NCBI GenBank assembly: GCA_039649115.1
Contig: JBBWZQ010000132.1
Span: forward strand, 1-29,987
Source of the DNA: DATEJJ01 sp039649115
GTDB taxonomy: Bacteria; Actinomycetota; Actinomycetes; Mycobacteriales; Micromonosporaceae
Length of the DNA stretch: 29,987 bases
Reading direction: 5' to 3'
Part shown: piece by piece, positions 12,461-20,520 of the stretch
How the letters are laid out: the number at the start of each line of letters is the position of its first letter
How positions within the stretch are numbered: the stretch's first letter is position 1
Notes under the pieces: model-generated
What the model saw: only the letters and a program-made list of their open reading frames with translations
What the model was told of the DNA's origin: nothing
Databases searched by the model: none
Made by a program: the position numbers and the translations under genes

Positions 12461-13219
12461 GTGGCGCGGCTGCACTACCGGGACGCCGTCGCCCGGGCGA
12501 TGGCGCAGGAGACGGCGCGCGACCGGCGGGTGGTGCCCGCCGGACCCGACCTGGACGCGGCGCTGCGTGGTGCCCGGACCGGGCTGCGACCGGTCGTCGA
12601 GGTCACGCTTCCCGATCTCCTCGCGGCCGGGCCGGACGCGCGGCGCGCACCGCTGGTCCTGCACGCCCGCAGCGGCGGCGGGCCGGTCGACTGCTGGGCG
12701 ATGGCGGTGTCGGAGCTGAAGGTGGTCGCGCCGGCCAGTCCCGAGGACGCGGTCGGCCTGTTCGCGGCCGCGGTACGCGACCCGGGTCCGGTGCTGTTCT
12801 TCGACCACGAGGCGCTGGACGGCACCTCCGCGGAGGTGCCGGGCGGCGAGATCGTGGACCGGCTCGGCAGCGCGAAGGTGCTGCGGCACGGCGAGGACGC
12901 CACGATCCTGGCGCTGTCGGCGACGGTACCGGACGCGCTGGCGGCGGCGCAGCGGCTGGCTCGCGCGGGCCTCGACGCGACCGTCGTGGACCTGCGCAGC
13001 CTGGCACCGCTGGACACCGAGACGCTGCTGCGGGAGGTGTCCCACACGGGGCGGCTGTTCACGATCGAGGAGCACCGGTGGCCATGGGGCTGGGGGTCGG
13101 TGGTCGCCGCCATCGCCGCCGACGAAGGCTTCTGGGACCTGGACGGCCCGATCGTGCGGATCGCGGCATCCACAGTGGACCAGATCATCGACACCATCGG
13201 GAAGGCGATGCAGTCATGA
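12461..13219 (+). CDS. Reduced 2-oxoacid dehydrogenase E1-beta-like protein
   Basis: A 252-residue relative of the E1 beta subunit of pyruvate/branched-chain dehydrogenases, normally about 325 residues. The start (LHYRDAVARAMAQETARD), the middle (GLRPVVEVTLPDLL, LKVVAPASPEDAVGLFAAAVRDPGPVLFFDHEAL) and the C-terminal domain (SAKVLRHGEDATILALS, TVVDLRSLAPLD, GRLFTIEEHRW) align with the family. The segment between residues about 28 and 38, which should hold the GEDVG and the SEAGFVG/thiamine-activating Glu region, is missing, and so is the DxPxPYA segment before the C-terminus. A normal E1 reaction is therefore unlikely. The GTG has a perfect AAGGAGG six bases upstream. It is coupled to the E2-like gene by ATGA; no E1-alpha or E3 gene is nearby. 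Confidence 0.8.
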   Translation: MARLHYRDAVARAMAQETARDRRVVPAGPDLDAALRGARTGLRPVVEVTLPDLLAAGPDARRAPLVLHARSGGGPVDCWAMAVSELKVVAPASPEDAVGLFAAAVRDPGPVLFFDHEALDGTSAEVPGGEIVDRLGSAKVLRHGEDATILALSATVPDALAAAQRLARAGLDATVVDLRSLAPLDTETLLREVSHTGRLFTIEEHRWPWGWGSVVAAIAADEGFWDLDGPIVRIAASTVDQIIDTIGKAMQS

Positions 13220-13806
13220 ACGTGACAGGGCGGCGGCACCGGCACAGCCCACTCGTGCGGCGGTTGGCGGCCGAGCACGACGTGGACCCGGACCGGTTGG
13301 CCGGCTCCGGACCCAGCGGCCGGGTGACCCGCCGCGACGTGCTGGAGGCGGTGCGCGGCACCGCGCCGCCCGACCTCGGGGTGGGCGGGGAGCGGACCAG
13401 CCCGCTGCTCGCCCTGATCGCCCGGCGCCTGGTCGAATCGCTGCGGGCCAGCGCGCAGGTCACCCGGGTGGTGGAGGTCGACGTCACCGGGGTGTCCGCG
13501 TTGCGGCCGGCGCTGGCCGAGGCGGTGGCGGCGGCGCTGGACCGGCATCCGGCGCTGAGCCCCTGTTCGGTGACCACTGTGGACGATGGCGACGCGCTGG
13601 TCGAAACGCCGGTGCTCCGCCCGCCCCAGGTGGCCGTGCTCAACGCGGGCACACCGGTCCAGCGTCCCGTGGTGCGCGACGGCGCGGTGGTGGTGCGGTG
13701 GGTGGTGCTGCTCGCGCTCGGCTACGACCAGCGGGTGGTCGAGCCGGCAGAGGTGGCCCGGTTCCTCGCGGAGATCCGGGCCGACCTCGAACGGCTCAGC
13801 GCTTGA
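13216..13806 (+). CDS. Reduced dihydrolipoamide acyltransferase (E2)-like protein lacking the catalytic His
   Basis: A 196-residue relative of E2 acyltransferases, normally 400 or more. A peripheral subunit-binding domain is clear at 10-46 (SPLVRRLAAEHDVDP, then GSGPSGRVTRRDVLEAV). No lipoyl domain precedes it. A shortened catalytic domain follows (VTRVVEVDVTGVSALR, then VVLLALGYDQRVVEPAEVARFL). The family active site DHRVVDG reads DQRVVEP (171-177): the catalytic His is Gln172 and Asp-Gly is Glu-Pro. Acyl transfer is thus not expected; binding to E1/E3 through the subunit-binding domain may remain. It starts in the stop of the E1-beta-like gene and its end overlaps the convergent GH81 gene by 11 bases. 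Confidence 0.8.
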   Translation: MNVTGRRHRHSPLVRRLAAEHDVDPDRLAGSGPSGRVTRRDVLEAVRGTAPPDLGVGGERTSPLLALIARRLVESLRASAQVTRVVEVDVTGVSALRPALAEAVAAALDRHPALSPCSVTTVDDGDALVETPVLRPPQVAVLNAGTPVQRPVVRDGAVVVRWVVLLALGYDQRVVEPAEVARFLAEIRADLERLSA

Positions 13807-16078
13807 CGGCCGTGCGCGCCGGGTCGACCGGTACGGCGGACAGCACCCGGCCCGCGGAGCGGAAGGTGACCGTACGGCGGGTGCCGGTCGGGTTCACCGC
13901 GACCAGGGTCGGGTGCTCCCGGTTGCCGAACGCGAGACCGTACGGGCCGTCCGCGACGACGGCGGGCTGCGGCCGGCCCAGCGCGGCGAGCACCTCCACC
14001 CAGTAGCGCACCAGCGCGCGGCTGGTGCTCGTTTCCCTGGGCAGGTTCCCGGACAGCCGGGCGCGTGCCGCAGCCGGATCGGCCAGCGCCAGATCGGCGG
14101 CGAACAGGTCGCCCCACACCCGGGGCGGCCCGCCGATCTCGCGGGTCAGCTGCGCGGCCCGGGCGGCCGCCGCGGCGGCGTCCATCCGGTACAGCGAGCC
14201 GAAGGTCAACGGCAGCAGCTGGATGCCCTGCACCGATTCGGGACGCGGGTCGAAGAACGTGGCGTAGTCGGTCTTCGCGTCCCAGACGATACCCACGCCG
14301 GTGTGCCCGTACCCGCCGGGCCGGGTGATGCCCTCGCCCAGCCAGTACATCCGCGCGCTGGCCGCCTCCATCGCGTAGTGGGTGAGCCCGTGCGTGGCGA
14401 GCGGCGCGCTGCCCCGCACCAGACCCCACCGCACCACCGCCTCCCACGCGGCGACCGCCTCGCTGGAGGACTCCTGGTTGTTGCCGTCCGCGAACGGGGC
14501 GAACCCGGAGGCCGCGCAGTGCCCGAGGTACGCGTTGAACACCCGGAACGGCGGGAAGCCGGTACCGGCGTCCGAAGTGGACAGCGCGCCGCCGTAGTCG
14601 CGCACGACGAGGTCGACGACGGGCCCGTAGTCCCGCAGGAACCCGGGATCCGCCTGCGCCATGACCGCCGCCGCGCGGACCAGGTACCCGTACTGGAAGT
14701 GGTGGTCGTTGTAGTCGGAGCTGCCGAACTCCGCCGGTACCGCGACCAGGCCGCCCCAGGTCCGGTCGTACCCGAAGTACCGCCCGTCGCCGCTGCCCTG
14801 GTACGTCAGCCAGTCCACCAGTTGCGGGCGCAGCCGGGACAGGGCCGCCTGCCGCTGCGCATCCGCCCCGATCGCGTGGGCCACCTCGGCCACGGTCGCC
14901 AGCCGCCCCAGCTCCTTGAGCCCGAAGTAGCTGCCACCGGCACCGGGTGGGTCGGCGAGGTCCTTGCCCAGATCGGCGAGGACCGCGGCCCTGGCGGCAC
15001 CGGACAGCGGTACCGAGGGCACGCCGGGCAGCAGCCCCGGCAGCGGTACCCGCACCGCGACCGACTCGGCACGCACCAGGCGCAGCGGGCCGAGCGCGTG
15101 CGGGTACGTACCCGCAAGGTGTTGGCCGGCCACGAGGCCCGCACGCTGGTGCGGCAGCAGTGCCCACGGCCCGGCGCCGCCGGATGCCCGGCGCGCCGTG
15201 AGGGTCTGCGTGACGGTGCCGGAGGCGGGGTCGTGTGCCATCCGGGCCGACGTCTCCACCACCGGGTTCCCGGCGGCGTCCGCGATGGCCGCGTCCCACG
15301 CCGAAGCGTCGGCGCCGTCCGGCACCCGCGCCACCGCGACCCGGCCCGCGCCACCGGAGACGGCCAGCCGGCCGTCCTGCTGCCGCCAGCGCGCGCCCTG
15401 TTCGGCAACCAGGTCCCAGCGCTGCCCGGCGACGGCCAGCCGCAGCACCGCACCGTCCAGTCCACTCAGGACGGTCGGCGCGCCGGTCGCGGTGAGCACC
15501 GGCGCGGTGTCGCGGAAGCGCAGGTGCAGCAGCGGGCTGCCCTGCACCAGGGTCGCCTCGACCGAGCCACCACCGCCCAGTTGCGCACCCAGCACGACGT
15601 GGAACGCGCCGTACCCGAGCACCCGCAGCGACGCCACCGGCCCGCCGGCCGTCAGCGCCGGCGCGAACGGGGTGATGACGGTGTTCGCCGACGCGGTGGG
15701 CGCGGCCGAACTGATCTGCAGGCCGGCCGGCAGCACCCGCGCCGCCAGCGGCGGCGCCCACAGCGGTTGGCTGAGCGGCCCGGTCAGCGCCGAGGTCCAC
15801 CACTGGTTGGTGGGCAGCGCCTTGCCGGCCAGGGCCGGGCCGGCCTGCTTCGGGGCCATCGCCGGCCGGCTGCCCGCCGGTAGCGCGGGAGCCACGCTCC
15901 CGGGCCCCGCCGGGGCGGTCAGGCCGAGTGGGTTGCCCGCGCCCGCTTCATACACGGTGCCGCCGCCCGGCACCGGGTCGCCGTCCGTTCCCGAGTTCGG
16001 ACGGCGCCCGGTGGCGGTGCAGCCGGCGAGCAGCGTGAGCAGGCCGCCGGTCAGGACGCCCCGACGCGATCCCCTCAT
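13796..16078 (-). CDS. GH81 endo-beta-1,3-glucanase, lipoprotein
   Basis: A 760-residue glycoside hydrolase of family 81. It begins with a lipoprotein signal (TGGLLTLLAGC, lipobox LAGC), so it is tethered on the outer face of the membrane. Family marks are NQWWTSALTGPLSQPLWA near residue 90, SSDYNDHHFQYGYLVRAAA around 450 (the Asp of this motif is the expected acid) and DGNNQESSSEAVAAWEA around 530 (Glu residues including the expected base). GH81 enzymes cleave beta-1,3-glucan internally. Its start overlaps the stop of the HlyD-like gene (ATGA), and the GT2 synthase lies upstream in the same operon. This suggests the enzyme trims or releases the polymer made there, as BcsZ or AlgL do in other systems, rather than serving nutrition; that is inference. 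Confidence 0.9.
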   Translation of the reverse strand: MRGSRRGVLTGGLLTLLAGCTATGRRPNSGTDGDPVPGGGTVYEAGAGNPLGLTAPAGPGSVAPALPAGSRPAMAPKQAGPALAGKALPTNQWWTSALTGPLSQPLWAPPLAARVLPAGLQISSAAPTASANTVITPFAPALTAGGPVASLRVLGYGAFHVVLGAQLGGGGSVEATLVQGSPLLHLRFRDTAPVLTATGAPTVLSGLDGAVLRLAVAGQRWDLVAEQGARWRQQDGRLAVSGGAGRVAVARVPDGADASAWDAAIADAAGNPVVETSARMAHDPASGTVTQTLTARRASGGAGPWALLPHQRAGLVAGQHLAGTYPHALGPLRLVRAESVAVRVPLPGLLPGVPSVPLSGAARAAVLADLGKDLADPPGAGGSYFGLKELGRLATVAEVAHAIGADAQRQAALSRLRPQLVDWLTYQGSGDGRYFGYDRTWGGLVAVPAEFGSSDYNDHHFQYGYLVRAAAVMAQADPGFLRDYGPVVDLVVRDYGGALSTSDAGTGFPPFRVFNAYLGHCAASGFAPFADGNNQESSSEAVAAWEAVVRWGLVRGSAPLATHGLTHYAMEAASARMYWLGEGITRPGGYGHTGVGIVWDAKTDYATFFDPRPESVQGIQLLPLTFGSLYRMDAAAAAARAAQLTREIGGPPRVWGDLFAADLALADPAAARARLSGNLPRETSTSRALVRYWVEVLAALGRPQPAVVADGPYGLAFGNREHPTLVAVNPTGTRRTVTFRSAGRVLSAVPVDPARTAVKR

Positions 16079-16893
16079 CCCGCGCTGTTGACGGCCGGGG
16101 TACCGCCGGTCGAGGTCTTGGTGTCCACCACCGCCGTGTACGGCAGGCCGGGGAGGAGCGTGCTGACGGTCGCCTTGGCGCCCGCCTGGGGCACGAGCAC
16201 GACGATCAGCGGATCGCTGCCCGACGGCACGCCGCTGCCCACCCGGGGCACGATCCGCGCCAGGGTGGCCCGGACCCGGTGGGACAGGCCCGGCCCGTCG
16301 ATGAACGCGGTCATCCCCAGCCGCAGCCGCCTGAGCCGGTCCACCGGCACCTCCGCCTGGAAGGTGAGCTTGGACTGGTCGTACAGGGTCACCACCGGCT
16401 CACCCGCCTTGACCACGCCACCCAGGGCGACGTCGACGGTGGCCACGGTGCCGTCCATCGGCGCCTTCAGGACCTGCTGCATGGCGCCCTGCGTGGTGGC
16501 GGTCGCGCCGGCGCTCCCGCCGGCGCTCGGCTGGCTGGTGCCGCCCGAGGTCAGGGTGAGCACCGCCAGCGTCTGCCCGGCGGACACGTGGCCCTGCGCG
16601 GTCACCTTCACCGCGGTCACCACGGCGGCGTTCGGTGAACCGACCGGCACCGCGTCCGCGGTGAGCATGGCGGTGCCGAGGTCCACATAGGCCTGTGCGG
16701 CCAGGCGGTGCTGGACGATGTAGACGCCACCGAACGCCGCGGCGGCGAACAGGACGAGCGTGACGACGAAGGTGCGCAGGCCGCGCAGGAAGCGCATGCC
16801 GCGCCGCTCGTGCCGCCCGCCGCCCGGTGGTGCCGCGGCCTGCGGCCCGGCCGGCTGCTCGCCGGGACGCTCCTCGATCATGGTCGTGGTCAT
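16075..16893 (-). CDS. HlyD-like membrane fusion/adaptor protein
   Basis: A 272-residue protein with a Pro/Gly-rich cytoplasmic N-terminus, one transmembrane helix (about 40-60) and an extracytoplasmic biotinyl-lipoyl-like/HlyD barrel region (AVVTAVKVTAQGHVSAGQTLAVL, then VLKAPMDGTVATVDVALGGVVKAGEPVVTLYDQSKL). It lacks the long coiled-coil hairpin of classical type I secretion adaptors, as expected in a Gram-positive cell. It lies 48 bases after the GT2 gene and overlaps the GH81 gene, so it most likely assists export or assembly of the glucan, comparable to Alg44-type adaptors. The ATG at 16893 follows a GGGGGAT ribosome site. Confidence 0.8.
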   Translation of the reverse strand: MTTTMIEERPGEQPAGPQAAAPPGGGRHERRGMRFLRGLRTFVVTLVLFAAAAFGGVYIVQHRLAAQAYVDLGTAMLTADAVPVGSPNAAVVTAVKVTAQGHVSAGQTLAVLTLTSGGTSQPSAGGSAGATATTQGAMQQVLKAPMDGTVATVDVALGGVVKAGEPVVTLYDQSKLTFQAEVPVDRLRRLRLGMTAFIDGPGLSHRVRATLARIVPRVGSGVPSGSDPLIVVLVPQAGAKATVSTLLPGLPYTAVVDTKTSTGGTPAVNSAG

Positions 16894-16941
16894 GCTGACG
16901 ATCCCCCAGGTCTAGGTGGTTCGTTTGTACACAATGGACAA

Positions 16942-18516
16942 TCAGGCCGGGACGCCGACGGCGCCGACCGGCTGCGGCACGGACTCGTCCGCCCCCTCGC
17001 GGACGTGGTGGCCCCGTGCCGCCTCGATGATCATCCGGCCCAGGATGAGCACGTGCATGCTGGCCCAGCCCACGCACAGCCAGGTCGGCGCCGGGTCGGC
17101 CATCACGATGAGGCCGACCGCGATGGCGGTGACATTCAGCACGAGCAGCGCCAGGTGGGGCATGACGACCCAGAGCGAGCGGCCACCCCGGCCGGCGTTC
17201 GTCGCCGACCAGGTCGCCGGCCGGTTGCGCAGGGTCGCCGACAGGGCGCGCGCGTGTACCGGCGCCGCACCGATGCTGGCCACGATGGCGGCGACCCGGA
17301 AGCCGCCGGACTGCAGCCAGGTGACCAGCATGACCATGAAGTAGAACGGCAGGTACCGGCTGGCCCACGTCCAGCCGTCCGCCTTGATCGGGCTCAGCGA
17401 GAACAGCAGGTACGTCGCGGGCAGCAGCATGAACGTGAGCATCGCCACGGACAGCAGGTAGTGCGTACCGGTGAAGACGTACTGCAGCCGCTGGTCGATG
17501 GTCAGGCCGTTGCGCCGCCGGAACAGCCGGCCGCGCAGCAGTACCTCGAACCCGCCGCAGGCCCAGCGCAGTTGCTGCTTGAGGTACGAGCCGACCTCCT
17601 CGGGAGCCAGGCCCTTCGCCAGCACGTGCGGTATGTAGATCGACTTCCAGCCGCGCCGGTGCAGCTCCAGCGACGTCCAGATGTCCTCCGAGTTGCTGCC
17701 GGTGGCGATCCCGCCGATCTCGTCCAGCGCGGTGCGCCGGAACATGACATTGGTACCCACGCAGAACGCCGCGTTGAACCGGTTCTTTCCGGGGCAGACG
17801 AGCTCGTAGAAGATGCGCTGCGCCTCGGCCGAGCCGGTCGACACGAGATTGCGCCGGTTGCCGTAATGCTGCGGGGATTGTACGAACGCGACGCCGTGAT
17901 CGCGGAAGTGCGGCAGCACCTGGATGAGGAAGTCCGGCTCGGGAACGTGATCTGCGTCAAATATCACGACGTACTCGCCGCTCGTGCGCTTCAGTGCGGA
18001 GTTGACATTGCCCGCCTTGGCGTGCGCACGACCGGAACGTCGCAGGTAGCCCACATTCTCGATCTCGCACAATGACCTGAGGATATCGCTGTCCCCGTCG
18101 TCAAGCACCCATGTCTCGTGCGCGAGCTGCATGTCCCGCGCCGCGCAAATGGTACGGCGCACCAGCTCCGGCGGCTCGCCGTACGCCGTGATGAACACGT
18201 CGATCGTGGGCACCTCCGCGGCCGAGCGCAGCCTGTTCCGCCAGATCGCCACCTCGGCGGGTTCGGGCACGTCATCGTGCGCGAGGATGGTCCACCAGGT
18301 GCCGATCGCGTGGATCGCGGTCAGCCCCTCGGCGAGCACCATCGCGGTCCACAGCCAGAGTGGTCCGCGATACGCGGGATTCAGTAAGAAAAGTTGATAG
18401 AAAAGGGTGGCGAGCAATGCGCCAATGATCGCGACTCGGGTTGATCGTTGTAGCGGTCGCCAGGCCATGCGCGGCGCCGAACTGGGCGCGCGGTCGGACA
18501 CACTGGTGATCGACAT
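16942..18516 (-). CDS. BcsA-like GT2 polysaccharide synthase
   Basis: A 524-residue processive family 2 glycosyltransferase. Two N-terminal helices (about 27-45, 52-72) precede the catalytic domain with LDDGDS (138-143), DADH (187-190), the acceptor-site SEDIW (276-280, Asp278) and QQLRW (314-318, the QxxRW motif). Several helices follow (about 345-480). All D,D,D,QxxRW residues are present, so it should be active. There is no C-terminal PilZ domain, so direct c-di-GMP control is not expected. I chose the ATG at 18516 with GGAG before it; an in-frame GTG at 18576 would add 20 residues without membrane or family features. With GH81 and HlyD partners, the product is probably a beta-glucan, possibly beta-1,3 (curdlan-like); cellulose or mixed-linkage glucan cannot be excluded. 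Confidence 0.88.
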   Translation of the reverse strand: MSITSVSDRAPSSAPRMAWRPLQRSTRVAIIGALLATLFYQLFLLNPAYRGPLWLWTAMVLAEGLTAIHAIGTWWTILAHDDVPEPAEVAIWRNRLRSAAEVPTIDVFITAYGEPPELVRRTICAARDMQLAHETWVLDDGDSDILRSLCEIENVGYLRRSGRAHAKAGNVNSALKRTSGEYVVIFDADHVPEPDFLIQVLPHFRDHGVAFVQSPQHYGNRRNLVSTGSAEAQRIFYELVCPGKNRFNAAFCVGTNVMFRRTALDEIGGIATGSNSEDIWTSLELHRRGWKSIYIPHVLAKGLAPEEVGSYLKQQLRWACGGFEVLLRGRLFRRRNGLTIDQRLQYVFTGTHYLLSVAMLTFMLLPATYLLFSLSPIKADGWTWASRYLPFYFMVMLVTWLQSGGFRVAAIVASIGAAPVHARALSATLRNRPATWSATNAGRGGRSLWVVMPHLALLVLNVTAIAVGLIVMADPAPTWLCVGWASMHVLILGRMIIEAARGHHVREGADESVPQPVGAVGVPA

Positions 18517-18664
18517 CAATACTCCGTGATTGCGTGGGTTGGCCGCGGGCAGGTCCTTGCGGTATCCAAAGCTCACATCGGCGTGTTGCTGTACCGCCTC
18601 ACCAGCATGTCACGGGCGTAAATAAGCGCTATCGAGGGCCGGAAAATGTGACGCAGCAAACTCC

Positions 18665-18696
18665 CCGCCCGCGTTTTGATTCTGAAACGCGGGCGG
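18665..18696. terminator. Strong hairpin terminator after the lactate permease
   Basis: A perfect 12-base stem (ccgcccgcgttt at 18665-18676, aaacgcgggcgg at 18685-18696) with an eight-base loop, in an unusually AT-rich stretch 36 bases past the permease stop. T-runs flank it weakly on both strands. It separates the permease from the GT2 operon, whose promoter must lie between here and 18516. Confidence 0.8.
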
Positions 18697-18731
18697 CGGA
18701 AAAAGCTGGGTAAAATCTCGGAAACAAATTG

Positions 18732-20378
18732 TTAAGGCAGCATCCAGCCGAGCACGGCGGTGGACTGCAGGTAGACCAGGACGCACATGCCGGCGAGGAA
18801 CAGCAGGCTCCACCCGATGACCCGGCGGAAGATGTCGCCCTCCCGGCCGGCCAGCCCGACCACGCCCGCGGCGATGGCCAGGTTCTGTGGCGAGACCATC
18901 TTTCCGAGTACGCCGCCGGAGGAGTTGCTCGCGGCCATCAGCGTGGTGCTCAGGTCCGCCTTGGTGGCGGCGGTCACCTGCAGCGCGCCGAACAGCGAGT
19001 TGGACGAGGTGTCCGAACCGGTGACCGCCACGCCGAGCCAGCCGAGGATCGGCGAGAGCACGGCGAACGCGGCACCCGCGCCGGCCATCCAGGTGCCGAG
19101 CGTCGCGGTCTGCCCGCTCGCGTTCATCACAAAGGCGAGCGCCAGCACCGCCATCACGGTGATGATGGCCCAGCGCAACTGGTGCAGGGTGCGCCCGTAC
19201 GCGCGGACCGCCTGGCCGGGCGAGAGGCGCAGCAGCGCCACCGTGACCAGCCCGGCGATCAGCATGAGGGTGCCGGCCGCGGTGAGCCAGTTGAACCGGA
19301 ACACCGAGACCGTGGACACCTTGCCGGCCGCGTTCTGGATGTGCAGGCCCGGCCAGCTGAACGACCGGGTCACCTTGCCCAGTTGGACGGCGACCCAGTG
19401 CAGCTGGGCGATGACGAAGATGACGATGATGACGAGGTACGGCACGTAGGCGCGCAGCTCCGCGGCTGGCGAGTCCGGATGCCGTACCCGCCCGGCGAAT
19501 CCGGGCTCCTGCTCGTCCACGGCGCCACCGGCGACCGGGGCCATCACCGGACCCAGTACCGCCTCGCGCGGCTGCCACACGCGCAGCAGCAGGACGACCG
19601 CGCCCGCGGAGGCGAGCGAGGCGACCACGTCGGTCAGCGGTACCGAGATGTAGTTGGACGTCACGAACTGGGCGATCGCGAAGACCACCCCGCAGGACAG
19701 CGCGGGGAACCACGCCTGCCGCAGCCCGCGCGCTCCGTCCACAATGAACACCAGGGCCAGCGGTACGAACACCGCGAGCACCGGCGTCTGCCGGCCCACC
19801 GTCGAGCCGAGGTCGTGCAGCGGCAGACCGGTCACAGTGGACAGTGTGGTGATGGGTGTCGCCAGCGCGCCGAACGCGACCGGGGCGGTGTTGGCGACCA
19901 GCGCCACCGTGGCCGCGCGCAGCGGTGCGAAGCCCAGTGCGAGCAGCATCACGGCGGTGATCGCTACGGGTGCGCCGAAGCCGGCCAGGGCCTCGATGAG
20001 CGCGCCGAAGCAGAACGCGATGATGACCGCCTGGATCCGCTGGTCGGCGCTGACCCGGCTGAAGGAGCGGCGCAGCACGTCGAAGTCGCCGGTCTGCACC
20101 GTCATGTTGTAGATCCAGATCGCGTTGATGACGATCCACAGGATCGGGAACAGCCCGAACGTGGCGCCCAGCGACCCGGCCAGCAGCGCCTGCCCGGCCG
20201 GCATCGGGTACACGACGGTCGCCACGATCAGTGCCACCGCGAGCGCGACGAGTGAGGAGATCCACGCGGTGATCCGCAGGACCCCCAGCAGGACGAAGAG
20301 GACGAGCAGCGGGAGTGCGGCGAACAGCGCGCTCCACCCCAGGGAATGGACTATCGGATCGAGCACCTGGCGATACAT
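18732..20378 (-). CDS. lctP: L-lactate permease (LctP family)
   Basis: A 548-residue polytopic membrane protein of the LctP/GlcA (lactate/glycolate permease) family, a proton symporter importing L-lactate or glycolate. Family signatures are visible: FCFGALIEALAGFGAPVAITAVML, NTAPVAFGALATPI, VTGSDTSSNSLFGALQV and AASNSSGGVLGKMVSPQNLAIA. Length is normal and a dozen or so hydrophobic segments are evident. The ATG at 20378 (MYRQVLDPIVHSLGW) is preceded by AGGTG; the upstream in-frame extension is basic and not family-like. It stands alone, divergent from the Hsp70-like gene. No lactate dehydrogenase or lldEFG genes are nearby, and the assignment of lactate versus glycolate is not certain. Confidence 0.92.
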   Translation of the reverse strand: MYRQVLDPIVHSLGWSALFAALPLLVLFVLLGVLRITAWISSLVALAVALIVATVVYPMPAGQALLAGSLGATFGLFPILWIVINAIWIYNMTVQTGDFDVLRRSFSRVSADQRIQAVIIAFCFGALIEALAGFGAPVAITAVMLLALGFAPLRAATVALVANTAPVAFGALATPITTLSTVTGLPLHDLGSTVGRQTPVLAVFVPLALVFIVDGARGLRQAWFPALSCGVVFAIAQFVTSNYISVPLTDVVASLASAGAVVLLLRVWQPREAVLGPVMAPVAGGAVDEQEPGFAGRVRHPDSPAAELRAYVPYLVIIVIFVIAQLHWVAVQLGKVTRSFSWPGLHIQNAAGKVSTVSVFRFNWLTAAGTLMLIAGLVTVALLRLSPGQAVRAYGRTLHQLRWAIITVMAVLALAFVMNASGQTATLGTWMAGAGAAFAVLSPILGWLGVAVTGSDTSSNSLFGALQVTAATKADLSTTLMAASNSSGGVLGKMVSPQNLAIAAGVVGLAGREGDIFRRVIGWSLLFLAGMCVLVYLQSTAVLGWMLP

Positions 20379-20508
20379 CGAATCACCTCGCTGTGTGCCG
20401 TTCCCGACATCGTGGCACCGGCGCCTCCCGCGATCCCGATCTCTGCGCCGAGCGGCGCACCTCGATCGGCGAACGGCGCCGGCACCGCCCGCGTTTGCCG
20501 CCACCACC

Positions 20509-20514
20509 TATATT
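20509..20514 (+). promoter_or_regulatory. -10 element of a leaderless transcript (Hsp70-like gene)
   Basis: TATATT ends six bases before the GTG at 20521, and no ribosome site is present. The transcript would start at or next to the GTG, a leaderless arrangement common in actinobacteria. No convincing -35 was seen. Confidence 0.5.
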
Positions 20515-20520
20515 GACGGC

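Noticed and set aside
14178..14204. CCATCC followed by CCGAAG inside the GH81 gene
   Set aside because: Spacer is only 11 bases and the site is inside a coding region, so it is not a member of the SigK-like promoter set.
13586..15883. 765-codon plus-strand frame opposite GH81
   Set aside because: Arg/Gly/His-rich antisense shadow with no family features.
16877..16897. gatcatggtcgtggtcatg string resembling the palindromic element
   Set aside because: It encodes the MTTTMIEE start of the HlyD-like protein and lacks the second arm.
20125..20520. Upstream extension of the Hsp70-like frame
   Set aside because: It runs antisense through the lactate permease start; the ATPase motif begins a few codons after the GTG at 20521, next to a good -10.
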